From: Sulfurovum sp. AR
Lineage (GTDB): Bacteria > Campylobacterota > Campylobacteria > Campylobacterales > Sulfurovaceae
Direction of reading: 5' to 3'
DNA: 64,000 nucleotides
Assembly: GCF_000296775.1 (NCBI RefSeq)
Contig: NZ_AJLE01000010.1
Span: forward strand, 124,001 to 188,000
Of the stretch, positions 18,559-26,986 are shown piece by piece. Each line of letters opens with the position of its first letter. Position 1 is the stretch's first letter. The notes beneath the pieces are model-generated. The model worked only from the letters and a program-made list of their open reading frames with translations. It ran no database searches and was not told where the DNA came from. The position numbers and the translations under genes were made by a program.

Positions 18559-19827
18559 TTGTATAAAATTAGCCAATATTCTAGCACCTTTGAACTAACA
18601 AAAGGCTTTTTCATAGCACTTTTAAGCTCGGGGTTTATTTACCTTAATTATTGGGGATTTTCTCATCCTCTGATGAACACCATTTTAGGTATTATAACAC
18701 TCTATCTGCTCCTGCAGGAAGAGAAAAAAGTCTGGTTTTTTTCCGGTGCTTTTATAGGACTTTTTTGGTTTTGGTGGATCGCTTTAAGCCTTCAACATTA
18801 TGGTATGGTTTGGGCTGTACCAATAGAGATAGTTATCATTATGCTAAGCTACGGGGTACTCTTTTGGTTTCTTGCATGGATCAGTGAGAAGATCACTGCA
18901 TTACTGAGTGTTTCGGGCACTTTACTCCCTCTACTGCTCAAAGCTTTAGGCCTCTTCATCTTAAGCTATATCCACCCTTTCTCTTTTGATTGGCTCAAAC
19001 TTGAGCTCATGTTCGTAGAGAGTTATCTGGGCATAGAAAAATGGCAGTATGCCATCATCTTGGGGGCTATTGTTTTAAGTATTTGGAAGCAGCACTTCCT
19101 CTATCTGTTTCTTATTCTCTTTGCCTATCAGTCAAATCTTTCAACACCTATCGAAATGGATGATAAGGTAAAACTCGTTACTACCTCTACATCTGTCCAG
19201 GACAAATGGAATGAAACACTTCATGCTGCACAGTTTGAGACTCTTTTCGAACAGATAGACCAGGCCATCAAAGAGCATAAAAGTCTTGTCATACTCCCTG
19301 AATCTGTCTTTCCTATCTTTCTAAATCATTCAAAAACTCTGGACAGATTACAAGAAAAGGCCAAACAGATCTCCATTGTCACCGGAGGGCTCTACTGGGA
19401 TGGGAAAACACCACGGAACTCAACCTATATCTTTACAGATAACAAGGTCTCTGTAGCCAATAAAGTCGTACTGGTTCCCTTTGGAGAGAGCAATCCCCTA
19501 CCGGATTTTTTAAGTGACTGGGTCAATAAAATATTTTATGATGGTGCCATAGATTACGTAGCCAGCCCCACTGTCGTAGACTATAAAATTGATGGGAAAA
19601 TCTATCGAAATGCCATCTGTTTTGAAGCGACTAGTGAGAAACTCTACGAGGGTGAACCAAAAAACATGATCGTACTCAGCAACAACGGCTGGTTCACTCC
19701 CTCCATTGAACCTACGTTACAAAAACTCCTGTTGCAGTACTACAGCAAGAAGTACGGAACTACTATCTATCACTCGGTGAATATGTCGGATTCTTATGTG
19801 GTGAAAAATGGGAGAGTGGATCACTAG
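18559..19827 (+). CDS. lnt: Apolipoprotein N-acyltransferase
   Basis: Adds the third acyl chain to lipoproteins in the inner membrane. About 422 residues: six or so N-terminal transmembrane helices, then a nitrilase-like domain with Glu in ILPESVFPIF, Lys in NKVVLVPFGE and the nucleophile Cys in YRNAICFEAT. I choose a TTG start at 18559, six bases after AGGA; the ATG at 18499 would read across yajC and adds 20 residues without hydrophobic or conserved character. Lnt partners the several lipoproteins in this window. The lnt/yajC head-to-head order is shared with Campylobacter. Confidence 0.9.
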   Translation: MYKISQYSSTFELTKGFFIALLSSGFIYLNYWGFSHPLMNTILGIITLYLLLQEEKKVWFFSGAFIGLFWFWWIALSLQHYGMVWAVPIEIVIIMLSYGVLFWFLAWISEKITALLSVSGTLLPLLLKALGLFILSYIHPFSFDWLKLELMFVESYLGIEKWQYAIILGAIVLSIWKQHFLYLFLILFAYQSNLSTPIEMDDKVKLVTTSTSVQDKWNETLHAAQFETLFEQIDQAIKEHKSLVILPESVFPIFLNHSKTLDRLQEKAKQISIVTGGLYWDGKTPRNSTYIFTDNKVSVANKVVLVPFGESNPLPDFLSDWVNKIFYDGAIDYVASPTVVDYKIDGKIYRNAICFEATSEKLYEGEPKNMIVLSNNGWFTPSIEPTLQKLLLQYYSKKYGTTIYHSVNMSDSYVVKNGRVDH

Positions 19828-19968
19828 AAAACCCTATCATACTTTATTTGAGAAGGTATACACTCTGTGTATGAATCTCCTGTGACATTTTTTATAGTAT
19901 GTTACTTAGCGTACTATTCTGCTAAACAGTATTCGTTATATTTGCAATAGTATTTATTAATTAAAACT

Positions 19969-19974
19969 TATAAT
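19969..19974 (+). promoter_or_regulatory. -10 box for the kinase-receiver-like gene
   Basis: TATAAT 37 bases before the ATG, with GGGGAG as the ribosome site at 19997-20002. The -35 is weak, as usual in this group. The 183-bp gap after lnt holds nothing else I can name. Confidence 0.5.
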
Positions 19975-20010
19975 GCTACAATTGTATATATCATTCTGGG
20001 GAGAGTGTCA

Positions 20011-20874
20011 ATGGATTTAAATGAAGAGACTATAGAAGATACCTTTAACATTAACAAAGTGCTGGAAACTCTGTTTTCTTCTGTCAAAAGTATTGCGCAT
20101 GAAAAGCGTATCGAACTTATCTATGAAATGGATGCTACCATACCAAGAAGGTTACGGGGTGATTCTGATACCTTGTTGCTAGTGCTTAGCAAAATACTCA
20201 CCTTTGTTTTTCAAAAAAGTGATAGAAAGGAGATCGTATTATCTCTTTCCTCTGTGGAAGACTTTTTGTATGAAGAGTTTATCTCTTTTAAGATCCAAGA
20301 GACCCATATTGACAAAGAAAAACTTCTATCCTTTTTAAAGATCCATGTGAGTAAAGAAATTGAAATGCTCGGTGGTAACATTGTCGATGACCATGAAAAT
20401 ATTTCAGACATACATCTAAGCATACCTTTTAAAAATGTTGAATTGGGTTTCAGACGTCATTATAGACTTCCTGATAAAAAGATAGTAGGGAAAAAGATCT
20501 TACTGCTCTGTTCAAATGAGAAAACGGCACAAAGCCTGAAAAAGATGTTTCAATATTTTCTTTATGATGTGCATGTAGGAATGGATGAATTAAAGAAACA
20601 CGGTAATGATCTGGCTCTCTATGATATCTTGATTATCAGTGAACAAATGATCACTGAAAAAACCAAAGAAACCATTGCCAACATCCAAGAACTCGCTCCC
20701 CTTAAATATGTGGTGCTTAGAGATCCCGATGGTTTAAAGGATGATATGAAAACAGACTCTGAACATTTCATCAAACCAATTACACAAGAAAAGATCTTTG
20801 ACCTGATCATCTCACTTTATGATGAAAAATCCGGTACAGAAAAAAGTGATACAACTCAGATGGAAAAGGTATGA
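20011..20874 (+). CDS. Degenerate histidine-kinase-like ATPase fused to receiver-like domain
   Basis: A 287-residue soluble protein. The first half looks like a GHKL ATPase without its dimerisation/phosphorylation domain: FNINKVLETLFSSVKSIAHEKRI then RGDSDTLLLVLSKILTFVF, which aligns with the N-box region of sensor kinases (RxDxxRLxQVLxNLLxNAxKFT) but lacks the key asparagines. The second half (about 165-275) resembles a receiver domain: KKILLLCSNEKTAQSLKKM, YDILIISEQM, HFIKPITQEKIFDLI with the Lys-Pro turn, but the acidic pocket is poor. Probably a signalling protein that works by binding rather than phosphotransfer. ATG chosen over GTG at 20005 by ribosome-site spacing. Confidence 0.55.
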   Translation: MDLNEETIEDTFNINKVLETLFSSVKSIAHEKRIELIYEMDATIPRRLRGDSDTLLLVLSKILTFVFQKSDRKEIVLSLSSVEDFLYEEFISFKIQETHIDKEKLLSFLKIHVSKEIEMLGGNIVDDHENISDIHLSIPFKNVELGFRRHYRLPDKKIVGKKILLLCSNEKTAQSLKKMFQYFLYDVHVGMDELKKHGNDLALYDILIISEQMITEKTKETIANIQELAPLKYVVLRDPDGLKDDMKTDSEHFIKPITQEKIFDLIISLYDEKSGTEKSDTTQMEKV

Positions 20875-20962
20875 TCTTAAAATAAAACCTTTACAAAAAA
20901 TGCTATATGAAAGGTTTTACTTTGTAAGTAGATTGTAGGACTTCATAAAGGATCACGTACAA

Positions 20963-22330
20963 TTACACATAGAATTTAGAAGATCTCAATAACTTCAAAG
21001 CATGCGCTATTTTATCTTTTAACATCTTTTCATGCTCGCATAAAAGAGGACCGATATCTAAAGTTTTGGTTTCAGACTTCGCTTTAATGGTGTTTAGTAT
21101 CGCTGCACGCTCTTTGCAGTTTCTGTATTCACGCAGAGGCTTGAACAGAATGTTCAGTTCTTCGACGATCATTCTTGACTCCTTTTCTCCGATGATATGG
21201 AAAAAATCTTCTATCAAAGTTTGAAGTGCATCTATAAAGATATAGAGCGTTTCAAGCACCTCATCATCATACCCCTCTTTTGTTTTCTCTAAAAGCATTT
21301 CAAATTTTCCTAAACGCTCTTTGAGCTGCTGTTTCACCTCTTGCTCTAAAGAGATATACTTTTGGTTTTCCTGAACTCCTATCTCCCTTGTAAGGATCGT
21401 TAACATTTGTCTAAAAGGTTTAGAGGTGAGCATTTGAGTCACAGCTTCCTCTTCCTGGGTGATGAGGCTTTTTAACTCACTGTAGAGCGTTAACTTCACA
21501 TTTTCACGTGTGGCACTCAGTTCATTTAAAAAGTAAAGATAGCGCAATAGCGTTGTCTCTTCATAGTAACGTTGAAACAACTCTGTACAAAAATGCTGTA
21601 CATTGGGACTGAACAGATCCGGAAAAATCTCCAGCAGTGTAGCTGTACGGCGTAAAAGTACACGTAAACGGTGCAGTGTTGCACTAAAATGTTTCTTCTG
21701 AAAATTCATTTTATAGTAGTTTATCAGACGAATGTTCCTGTAAAGTACCAAAGAGACACCGTCACGCACATAGAGACGTTGCGGTACTTGCCAAAAAAAA
21801 AGATTGGGTGATTCAAAAGCATCTATCTTTTCGAAAAACTTTTGCAGATCGTACTCCATAGGTTTTACATAGAGGGCAAGAGAATGATCACTGTATTTAT
21901 TATCCTGGTCGATCTCTTTGAACACAAAAGGTTGTAATTCCTGAATGATTTTTGAGCTTCTCAGGACTTTTTCATCTTGAAAATAGGCGATCAGTATATA
22001 GATTCCGTCAAGCTTTTTCAAGTATCTCTCAACAACAAATGTATTCTCATCTATAGTAACCGTATACACATTTTTAACGATGATCCTGCCCAAATACTTT
22101 TTACGTTGAAAAGCATACTCCTCTTCACTGACAGAGGTGAGAGTTTCGTTTACATGATTATCGACGGTTACTTTTGTATAGGTATCTGGATATTCTTTGC
22201 GATAGTAACAGAACTCCTGATCATTAGAAACCGTGTAGAACTGTTCTGTTTTCTCAGTTTTTGGCAATTGTTTTTTCAGCCAGCGCCGGATATCTGCCGA
22301 GACTAAAAACTTGCGTTGTATATGATTCAT
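20963..22330 (-). CDS. CYTH-CHAD domain protein, degenerate CYTH
   Basis: About 455 residues. The N-terminal 150 residues match the CYTH triphosphate-tunnel fold (MNHIQRKFLVS, CYYRKEYPDTYTKVTV, FVVERYLKKLDGIYILIAYF); the C-terminal 250 are an all-helical CHAD domain opening LHRLRVLLRRTATLLEIF, whose basic residues bind polyphosphate. In active CYTH enzymes the first strand reads Glu-x-Glu-x-Lys; here it is His-Ile-Gln-Arg-Lys, so catalysis is doubtful. Probably a polyphosphate-associated protein. The ATG at 22330 is fixed by the conserved N-terminus and has no Shine-Dalgarno. Confidence 0.7.
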   Translation of the reverse strand: MNHIQRKFLVSADIRRWLKKQLPKTEKTEQFYTVSNDQEFCYYRKEYPDTYTKVTVDNHVNETLTSVSEEEYAFQRKKYLGRIIVKNVYTVTIDENTFVVERYLKKLDGIYILIAYFQDEKVLRSSKIIQELQPFVFKEIDQDNKYSDHSLALYVKPMEYDLQKFFEKIDAFESPNLFFWQVPQRLYVRDGVSLVLYRNIRLINYYKMNFQKKHFSATLHRLRVLLRRTATLLEIFPDLFSPNVQHFCTELFQRYYEETTLLRYLYFLNELSATRENVKLTLYSELKSLITQEEEAVTQMLTSKPFRQMLTILTREIGVQENQKYISLEQEVKQQLKERLGKFEMLLEKTKEGYDDEVLETLYIFIDALQTLIEDFFHIIGEKESRMIVEELNILFKPLREYRNCKERAAILNTIKAKSETKTLDIGPLLCEHEKMLKDKIAHALKLLRSSKFYV

Positions 22331-22337
22331 GTTAGGG

Positions 22338-22343
22338 ATTATA
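22338..22343 (-). promoter_or_regulatory. -10 box seven bases before the CYTH-CHAD start
   Basis: TATAAT on the minus strand (with TGC before it), followed by CCCTAAC and the ATG. Transcription would begin at or one base before the start codon. Confidence 0.5.
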
Positions 22344-22358
22344 GCACAAAATAAAAAA

Positions 22359-22387
22359 TTGACTCTACATTCCTTTTTAACTATAAT
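22359..22387 (+). promoter_or_regulatory. Strong sigma-70 promoter directly before yidD
   Basis: TTGACT (22359-22364), exactly 17 bases, TATAAT (22382-22387), then ACGCC and the yidD ATG at 22393. The best-scoring promoter by eye in the window; the start site would fall on the ATG. Confidence 0.7.
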
Positions 22388-22392
22388 ACGCC

Positions 22393-22755
22393 ATGAAAAA
22401 CTTCTTTTTAGCACCGATCAAAGGCTATCAATATATCTCCAAAATGTTACCTGCAAGCTGCCGCTATTATCCCTCTTGTTCAGAATATGCCAAATGGCAG
22501 TTTGAATTCAATGCAGCCCATAAAGCATTCACGGCAAGTTCTTTGCGTATTTTACGCTGTAATCAGCTCTTTAAGGGAGGTATTGACTACCCTTTGGTTG
22601 ACTTCAAACCTCCAAAACCTACAGCTTTACTCAAACTTAATGCATTTTGTGGCAAAATTGATATCATCTATTGGCTCGTACCCAAAAGTATGGCCCCAAA
22701 CAATACACACTATTATGTTTTAAAGGACTTTGATGCAATTAACCGCACCACTTGA
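22393..22755 (+). CDS. yidD: Membrane protein insertion efficiency factor YidD
   Basis: A 120-residue protein. The family core is complete: amphipathic N-terminus [18 protein letters not shown], the cysteine motif [12 protein letters not shown] and [17 protein letters not shown]. YidD helps YidC insert inner-membrane proteins. Typical YidD is 70-90 residues; this one has about 40 extra C-terminal residues ([18 protein letters not shown] and on) that overlap pyrC. It normally lies in rpmH-rnpA-yidD-yidC; here it stands apart, before pyrC. No ribosome site is present before the ATG. Confidence 0.88.
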   Translation: MKNFFLAPIKGYQYISKMLPASCRYYPSCSEYAKWQFEFNAAHKAFTASSLRILRCNQLFKGGIDYPLVDFKPPKPTALLKLNAFCGKIDIIYWLVPKSMAPNNTHYYVLKDFDAINRTT

Positions 22756-23740
22756 CATGCATTTACATCTCAGAGACGGAGAGATGTTAGAAAATATCGC
22801 TAAAAGCTCAGCGAGCACTTTTTCAGGTGCGATCATCATGCCTAACCTTGTACCTCCAGTGAGCAGTAAAGAAGAGGTTATCGCCTATAAAGAGCGTATC
22901 ATGGCTGCCATAGGTGATGAAAAATTCACACCCTATATGACACTTTTTTTCAAACCTTCTTATGACAAAGCATTTTTAGAATCAGTCAAAGAGGTGATCA
23001 CAGCGATCAAACTCTATCCTGCTGGTATCACCACGAACTCCGAAGGCGGCGTAAGCGGGTTTGATGTAGAAGAGTTGCGTCCCGCACTTGAAGCAATGAG
23101 TGAACTGAATATCCCGCTGTGTGTCCATGGGGAGACCAACGGTTTTGTGATGGACAGAGAAGCTGAGTTCGTCAGTATCTATGAAAGGTTGGCCACTGCC
23201 TTTCCGAAACTCAAGATCATTATGGAGCATATCACCACCAAAGAGAGTGTCGAAGCGTTAGATAAATTTGAAAATCTTTATGCGACCATTACCCTGCACC
23301 ATCTGATCATCACCCTGGATGATGTAGCCGGAGGCATGCTTAAACCGCACCTCTTCTGTAAGCCCATAGCCAAACGACCAGAGGACAGAAGTGCGCTGCT
23401 CAAGGTTGCTCTGGAAGCGCATCCTAAAGTGATGTTCGGATCAGATTCTGCACCGCATCCGAAACATGCGAAAGAGTCTTGCGGGTGTGCAGCAGGTGTC
23501 TTTACTGCACCTATCGCCCTGCAGGTCTTGGCTGAACTGTTTGAAAATGAAAAGGCACCCCTGGAAAATCTCCAGGCCTTTATTTCAGGCAATGCCCAGA
23601 AGATCTACGGAGTTACACCTTTAAGTAAAACCGTTACTCTTGAGAAAAAAGCGTTTACTGTACCTTCCGACTACAATGGCGTGGTCCCTATGTATGCAGA
23701 TGAGACCCTGGCCTACAGTATCAAAGAAGTAAGAGAGTGA
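22733..23740 (+). CDS. pyrC: Dihydroorotase
   Basis: Zinc amidohydrolase that closes carbamoyl-aspartate to dihydroorotate in pyrimidine synthesis. About 335 residues, class II type (E. coli PyrC-like). Zinc ligands: DMHLHLRDG at the start, the Lys in [28 protein letters not shown] and [10 protein letters not shown] with the catalytic Asp. The ATG follows AAGGA by five bases and lies 23 bases inside the end of yidD, so the two are cotranscribed. Confidence 0.96.
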   Translation: MQLTAPLDMHLHLRDGEMLENIAKSSASTFSGAIIMPNLVPPVSSKEEVIAYKERIMAAIGDEKFTPYMTLFFKPSYDKAFLESVKEVITAIKLYPAGITTNSEGGVSGFDVEELRPALEAMSELNIPLCVHGETNGFVMDREAEFVSIYERLATAFPKLKIIMEHITTKESVEALDKFENLYATITLHHLIITLDDVAGGMLKPHLFCKPIAKRPEDRSALLKVALEAHPKVMFGSDSAPHPKHAKESCGCAAGVFTAPIALQVLAELFENEKAPLENLQAFISGNAQKIYGVTPLSKTVTLEKKAFTVPSDYNGVVPMYADETLAYSIKEVRE

Positions 23741-23879
23741 TAACCGATACATAGAATAAGAAATGCATAAATGTTTCATAGAGTGTACAAGTTGACCACA
23801 ATGAGGTTGAAAATAGTGACCTTAAAGCACGTACTCAAAAATAACCTGCTAACATTAAACAAATGAACAAGGATGGGAA

Positions 23880-24800
23880 ATGATTGCAAATAATATTGAA
23901 GAGCTGATAGGCAATACGCCTTTAGTCAAGATCAATACACTTTCGGAAGAGACAGGCACGACTATCTTAGGTAAATGTGAATTTATGAATCCTACCTCTT
24001 CGGTAAAGGACAGAATCGCTTTCAACATGATCAATGAAGCACTCAAATTAGGTGAAATTGATCAGAATACTACCATCATTGAGCCGACAAGTGGGAACAC
24101 AGGTATCGGTCTCGCAGCTATTTGTGCATCCAAAGGCCTTAAACTTATCTTGACCATGCCGGAGTCTATGAGCATAGAACGTCGTAAAATTCTTATGCAC
24201 TTAGGTGCTGAACTTGTACTGACACCGGCGTCTGAAGGTATGGGTGGGGCTATCTCGAAAGCATCAGCATTGGAAAAAGAATTAGACAATGCAAAAGTAC
24301 TTCAACAATTCAACAATCCAAATAATCCGGATATTCACCGAAAAACCACTGCCTTTGAAATCCTGAATGACACGGCAGGCAATCTGGATATCTTTGTAGC
24401 TGCTGTCGGTACGGGTGGAACGCTTACCGGTACGGGAGAGATACTAAAAACTAAAATACCTTCACTTGAAGTCATCGCAGTTGAACCTTCAGATTCTCCT
24501 GTATTGGAAGGTGGACAGCCTGGGCCGCATAAGATCCAGGGTATCGGTGCAGGGTTTGTACCTGAGATCCTCAATACAGAAATTTATGATGACATCCTTG
24601 CAGTGAGCAATGAAGCCGCTTTCTCCATGGCACAAAAGATTGCTAGAGAAGAAGGCCTGCTTATCGGTATTTCAGCAGGAGCAAACCTGCATGCAGCCTA
24701 TACCATCGCAAGCAGACCTGAAAACAAAGGTAAAACCATCGTCACGATACTCTGTGATACAGCCGAACGTTACCTCTCTACAGAACTCTTTGACACCTAA
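23880..24800 (+). CDS. cysK: Cysteine synthase (O-acetylserine sulfhydrylase)
   Basis: Makes cysteine from O-acetylserine and sulfide with PLP. 306 residues. The PLP lysine lies in NPTSSVKDRIAFNM, the substrate loop is EPTSGNTGIGLA, and the phosphate loop is GTGGTLTGTGEIL. AAGGATGGGAA precedes the ATG. The adjacent 139-bp gap after pyrC shows no clear riboswitch. The product supplies cysteine that OvoA also needs. Confidence 0.95.
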   Translation: MIANNIEELIGNTPLVKINTLSEETGTTILGKCEFMNPTSSVKDRIAFNMINEALKLGEIDQNTTIIEPTSGNTGIGLAAICASKGLKLILTMPESMSIERRKILMHLGAELVLTPASEGMGGAISKASALEKELDNAKVLQQFNNPNNPDIHRKTTAFEILNDTAGNLDIFVAAVGTGGTLTGTGEILKTKIPSLEVIAVEPSDSPVLEGGQPGPHKIQGIGAGFVPEILNTEIYDDILAVSNEAAFSMAQKIAREEGLLIGISAGANLHAAYTIASRPENKGKTIVTILCDTAERYLSTELFDT

Positions 24801-25402
24801 TGCCACAAGAACAGTCAAAAACACCTCTTTTACTTGAGACGATCAAGATAGAAGAGGGAAAGATACATAACCTTGTCTACCATCAGCATCGATGCAACAA
24901 AAGCCGTCAGCTACTCTTTAATTCCCATGACATACTCGACCTCTCTTCCTGTATAGATGCACCTAAATCAGGTCTATATCGTTGTCGTATCCTCTACGCA
25001 GAATGCTTATACTCTATAGAATATATACCCTACACACCAAAAGAGATACATAGCCTGAAGATCGTTTCCTCCAATATTGAATACAGTCTGAAATATGCCA
25101 ACAGAGATGCGTTAAATGCCTTGCTGGCATCCAACAAAGATGTCGATGAAGTGATCATAGAAAAAAAGGGCTATCTGACCGATACGACCATATCCAATAT
25201 TGCTTTTTTTGACGGAGAACAGTGGGTCACACCGGAAAAACCTCTACTTGAGGGTACGATGAGGGCCAAACTGATCGATGAGGGCTTTCTCCATCCAAAG
25301 CAGATCAGCAAAGAAGACCTCAAAAACTACTCACAAGTAGCTTTAATGAATGCTATGATAGGATTTAAAATTCTAAATATCGAACCATACAAAATCTCAT
25401 AA
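24800..25402 (+). CDS. Class IV aminotransferase / aminodeoxychorismate lyase-like
   Basis: A 200-residue fold-type IV PLP protein, shorter than the usual 270. Seen: LKYANRDALNALLASNKDVDEVII with the PLP lysine, LTDTTISNIAFFDG, and KPLLEGTMRAKL. These match PabC-like lyases that form p-aminobenzoate for folate. The start overlaps the cysK stop (TAATG). PabC is likely but a branched-chain or D-amino-acid role cannot be ruled out. Confidence 0.7.
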   Translation: MPQEQSKTPLLLETIKIEEGKIHNLVYHQHRCNKSRQLLFNSHDILDLSSCIDAPKSGLYRCRILYAECLYSIEYIPYTPKEIHSLKIVSSNIEYSLKYANRDALNALLASNKDVDEVIIEKKGYLTDTTISNIAFFDGEQWVTPEKPLLEGTMRAKLIDEGFLHPKQISKEDLKNYSQVALMNAMIGFKILNIEPYKIS

Positions 25403-25413
25403 AGGGTACAATC

Positions 25414-25875
25414 ATGACAATTAACCTTTTACAAACGCCTGAATATCGTACACTTATGCAGTCTCACATCTATCAAACCATTCAATACTTATTTGACAAA
25501 AATCAGGAATTTGCATTGGCATGTGAAGTGAAATACATTACGTTTACACCCGAACTTCCTGCGGATATCAAAGGGTCATTTGACGATACGGTTCTGTTTA
25601 TATTGAGTGGTTTTACTTTTGAAAGTGCGCAACTCAATGAGGAGTATTTCTCTTTTGAAGCAGGGTTTGGAAGTGATAACTTTGGGTCAACGGTATCCTT
25701 ACCTCTACTGGCGATCAAACAGCTCTTTGTAGGGGATAACCCTATCGTCATTAATTTTGCGAATCCGGTGATAGAGAGTGAAAAGAAAAAAGAAGCAAGT
25801 GCCTCCAAAAAATCTTCAATGGAAGCACTTTTAAAGAATCCTGAGAATAAAAAACTTCTCAAGAAAAAAAAATAG
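25414..25875 (+). CDS. SspB-like protein, candidate ClpXP adaptor
   Basis: A 153-residue protein. Residues about 15-125 follow the pattern of the SspB fold: an N-terminal helix (SHIYQTIQYLFDKNQEF), then VKYITFTPELPADI, DTVLFILSGFTF, YFSFEAGFGSDNFGSTVSLP and AIKQLFVGDNPIVINF. In alpha- and gammaproteobacterial SspB these positions form the SsrA-tag groove. The C-terminal tail is charged (EKKKEASASKKS to LKKKK), as SspB tails are, but I do not see the usual ClpX-binding end motif. The last codons contain nine A. smpB lies 10 kb away. Call is by pattern only. Confidence 0.5.
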   Translation: MTINLLQTPEYRTLMQSHIYQTIQYLFDKNQEFALACEVKYITFTPELPADIKGSFDDTVLFILSGFTFESAQLNEEYFSFEAGFGSDNFGSTVSLPLLAIKQLFVGDNPIVINFANPVIESEKKKEASASKKSSMEALLKNPENKKLLKKKK

Positions 25876-25883
25876 ATTTGCTC

Positions 25884-26786
25884 TTAGCAGCGACCTGCTA
25901 AGATATAATTCACGACATTATCTACATAGGCATTGTGTTTATTCTCTTTAGAATACACAATAAAGAATTTACGGGACATGGTATACCCTCTAAGTCTTGC
26001 TTCAAAAAGCTCTCCATTGGCCACTTCATCCATGATCGCATATTTCGATATGATAGATACTACTGGCTTCTCTGGATTTTTCTCGCTTTTCTTGATCGTT
26101 TGAAGTACAGTAGCAGAGTTGTTTACTTCGCTGAGTACGTTAAAGCTTTTACATGAAACACCTAACTCTTCAAACACTTCAGACACAACGCGTCTTGTAT
26201 GAGAACCCTCATCACGACAGATCCAATCAAAGTCATAGAGCTCTTCTGTTTTCAATGTTTTGTTGATAGGCACATTACTCACTACGACAAGTTCATCTTC
26301 CAACCACTCTCTGTAAATAAGGTCATTATCCATAACAGGTGATTCGATCAGACCTACGTCTAATTTTCTATCTTTAAGTTTTTCGATGATGTTATCACTT
26401 TGGTCTATATCTAAACTTACACTGTTGTTGATCGCTTCACCGATCGTGTTAAGACATTGGCCTGGGATGATATATGCACCTATCGTATAGGAAGCACCCA
26501 GTCTGAAAGTGATCTCTTTGTTGATGATCTTCAGTACATCCTGTTCTGCAGAGAGTATCTCTTTTTCAAGTCTTGTGGCTATCTTATAGAGCTCTTCACC
26601 CTCATTGGTGAGTTTGATACCGTTCTTTTTACGTTCGATCACCTTACACCCAAGATATTTTTCAATAAATTTGATCTGCTGTGTCACAGCAGGCTGTGAG
26701 ATCCCTAACTTTGCAGAAGCCTTAGAAAAACTTCTTTCACGTGCTACAGTTAAAAATGTTTCTAACTTTACAAAATCTTTTAACAT
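25884..26786 (-). CDS. LysR-family transcriptional regulator
   Basis: A 300-residue LTTR. The winged helix-turn-helix is at about 5-65 (RSFSKASAKLGISQPAVTQQ), followed by the linker helix and a periplasmic-binding-like effector domain. It resembles the single LTTR retained in Campylobacter (Cj1000 type). Effector unknown. It is convergent with the SspB-like gene (8 bp apart) and divergent from uvrD across 200 bp of very AT-rich DNA holding a palindrome that could be its own operator. Confidence 0.9.
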   Translation of the reverse strand: MLKDFVKLETFLTVARERSFSKASAKLGISQPAVTQQIKFIEKYLGCKVIERKKNGIKLTNEGEELYKIATRLEKEILSAEQDVLKIINKEITFRLGASYTIGAYIIPGQCLNTIGEAINNSVSLDIDQSDNIIEKLKDRKLDVGLIESPVMDNDLIYREWLEDELVVVSNVPINKTLKTEELYDFDWICRDEGSHTRRVVSEVFEELGVSCKSFNVLSEVNNSATVLQTIKKSEKNPEKPVVSIISKYAIMDEVANGELFEARLRGYTMSRKFFIVYSKENKHNAYVDNVVNYILAGRC

Positions 26787-26849
26787 TAAAGTATATCCTT
26801 CATTCTAAATTAAATTTTTAAATAAATAAATTAATAAAGTTATTATATC

Positions 26850-26865
26850 TTATTATACTTAATAA
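26850..26865. promoter_or_regulatory. Palindrome in the lysR-uvrD gap, possible LysR operator
   Basis: TTATTA-TACT-TAATAA, a perfect 6-base inverted repeat 64 bases upstream of the LysR start. Position fits autoregulation, but the surrounding DNA is so AT-rich that chance is a real alternative. Confidence 0.3.
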
Positions 26866-26951
26866 AACATAAGTTGTTCTTATTAGAATGATTTTATTCT
26901 CTATCAAGTTACTAGATAATTTCTTTATGGCACTTCTAATCAATTAAAAGG

Positions 26952-26957
26952 TATAAT
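26952..26957 (+). promoter_or_regulatory. -10 box for uvrD
   Basis: TATAAT followed by AGGAG at 26969-26973, which is 13 bases from the ATG, slightly long. Confidence 0.45.
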
Positions 26958-26986
26958 TAATACTATATAGGAGCACAATCATTTTC

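Noticed and set aside
19828..20010. Possible small RNA or riboswitch in the gap after lnt
   Set aside because: Only a -10 box and ribosome site were recognisable; no stable hairpin or known riboswitch core.
25861..25873. Nine-A run at the end of the SspB-like gene as a phase-variation tract
   Set aside because: It encodes terminal lysines and the stop lies directly after it; slippage would change only the last residues, and A-runs are common in this AT-rich DNA.
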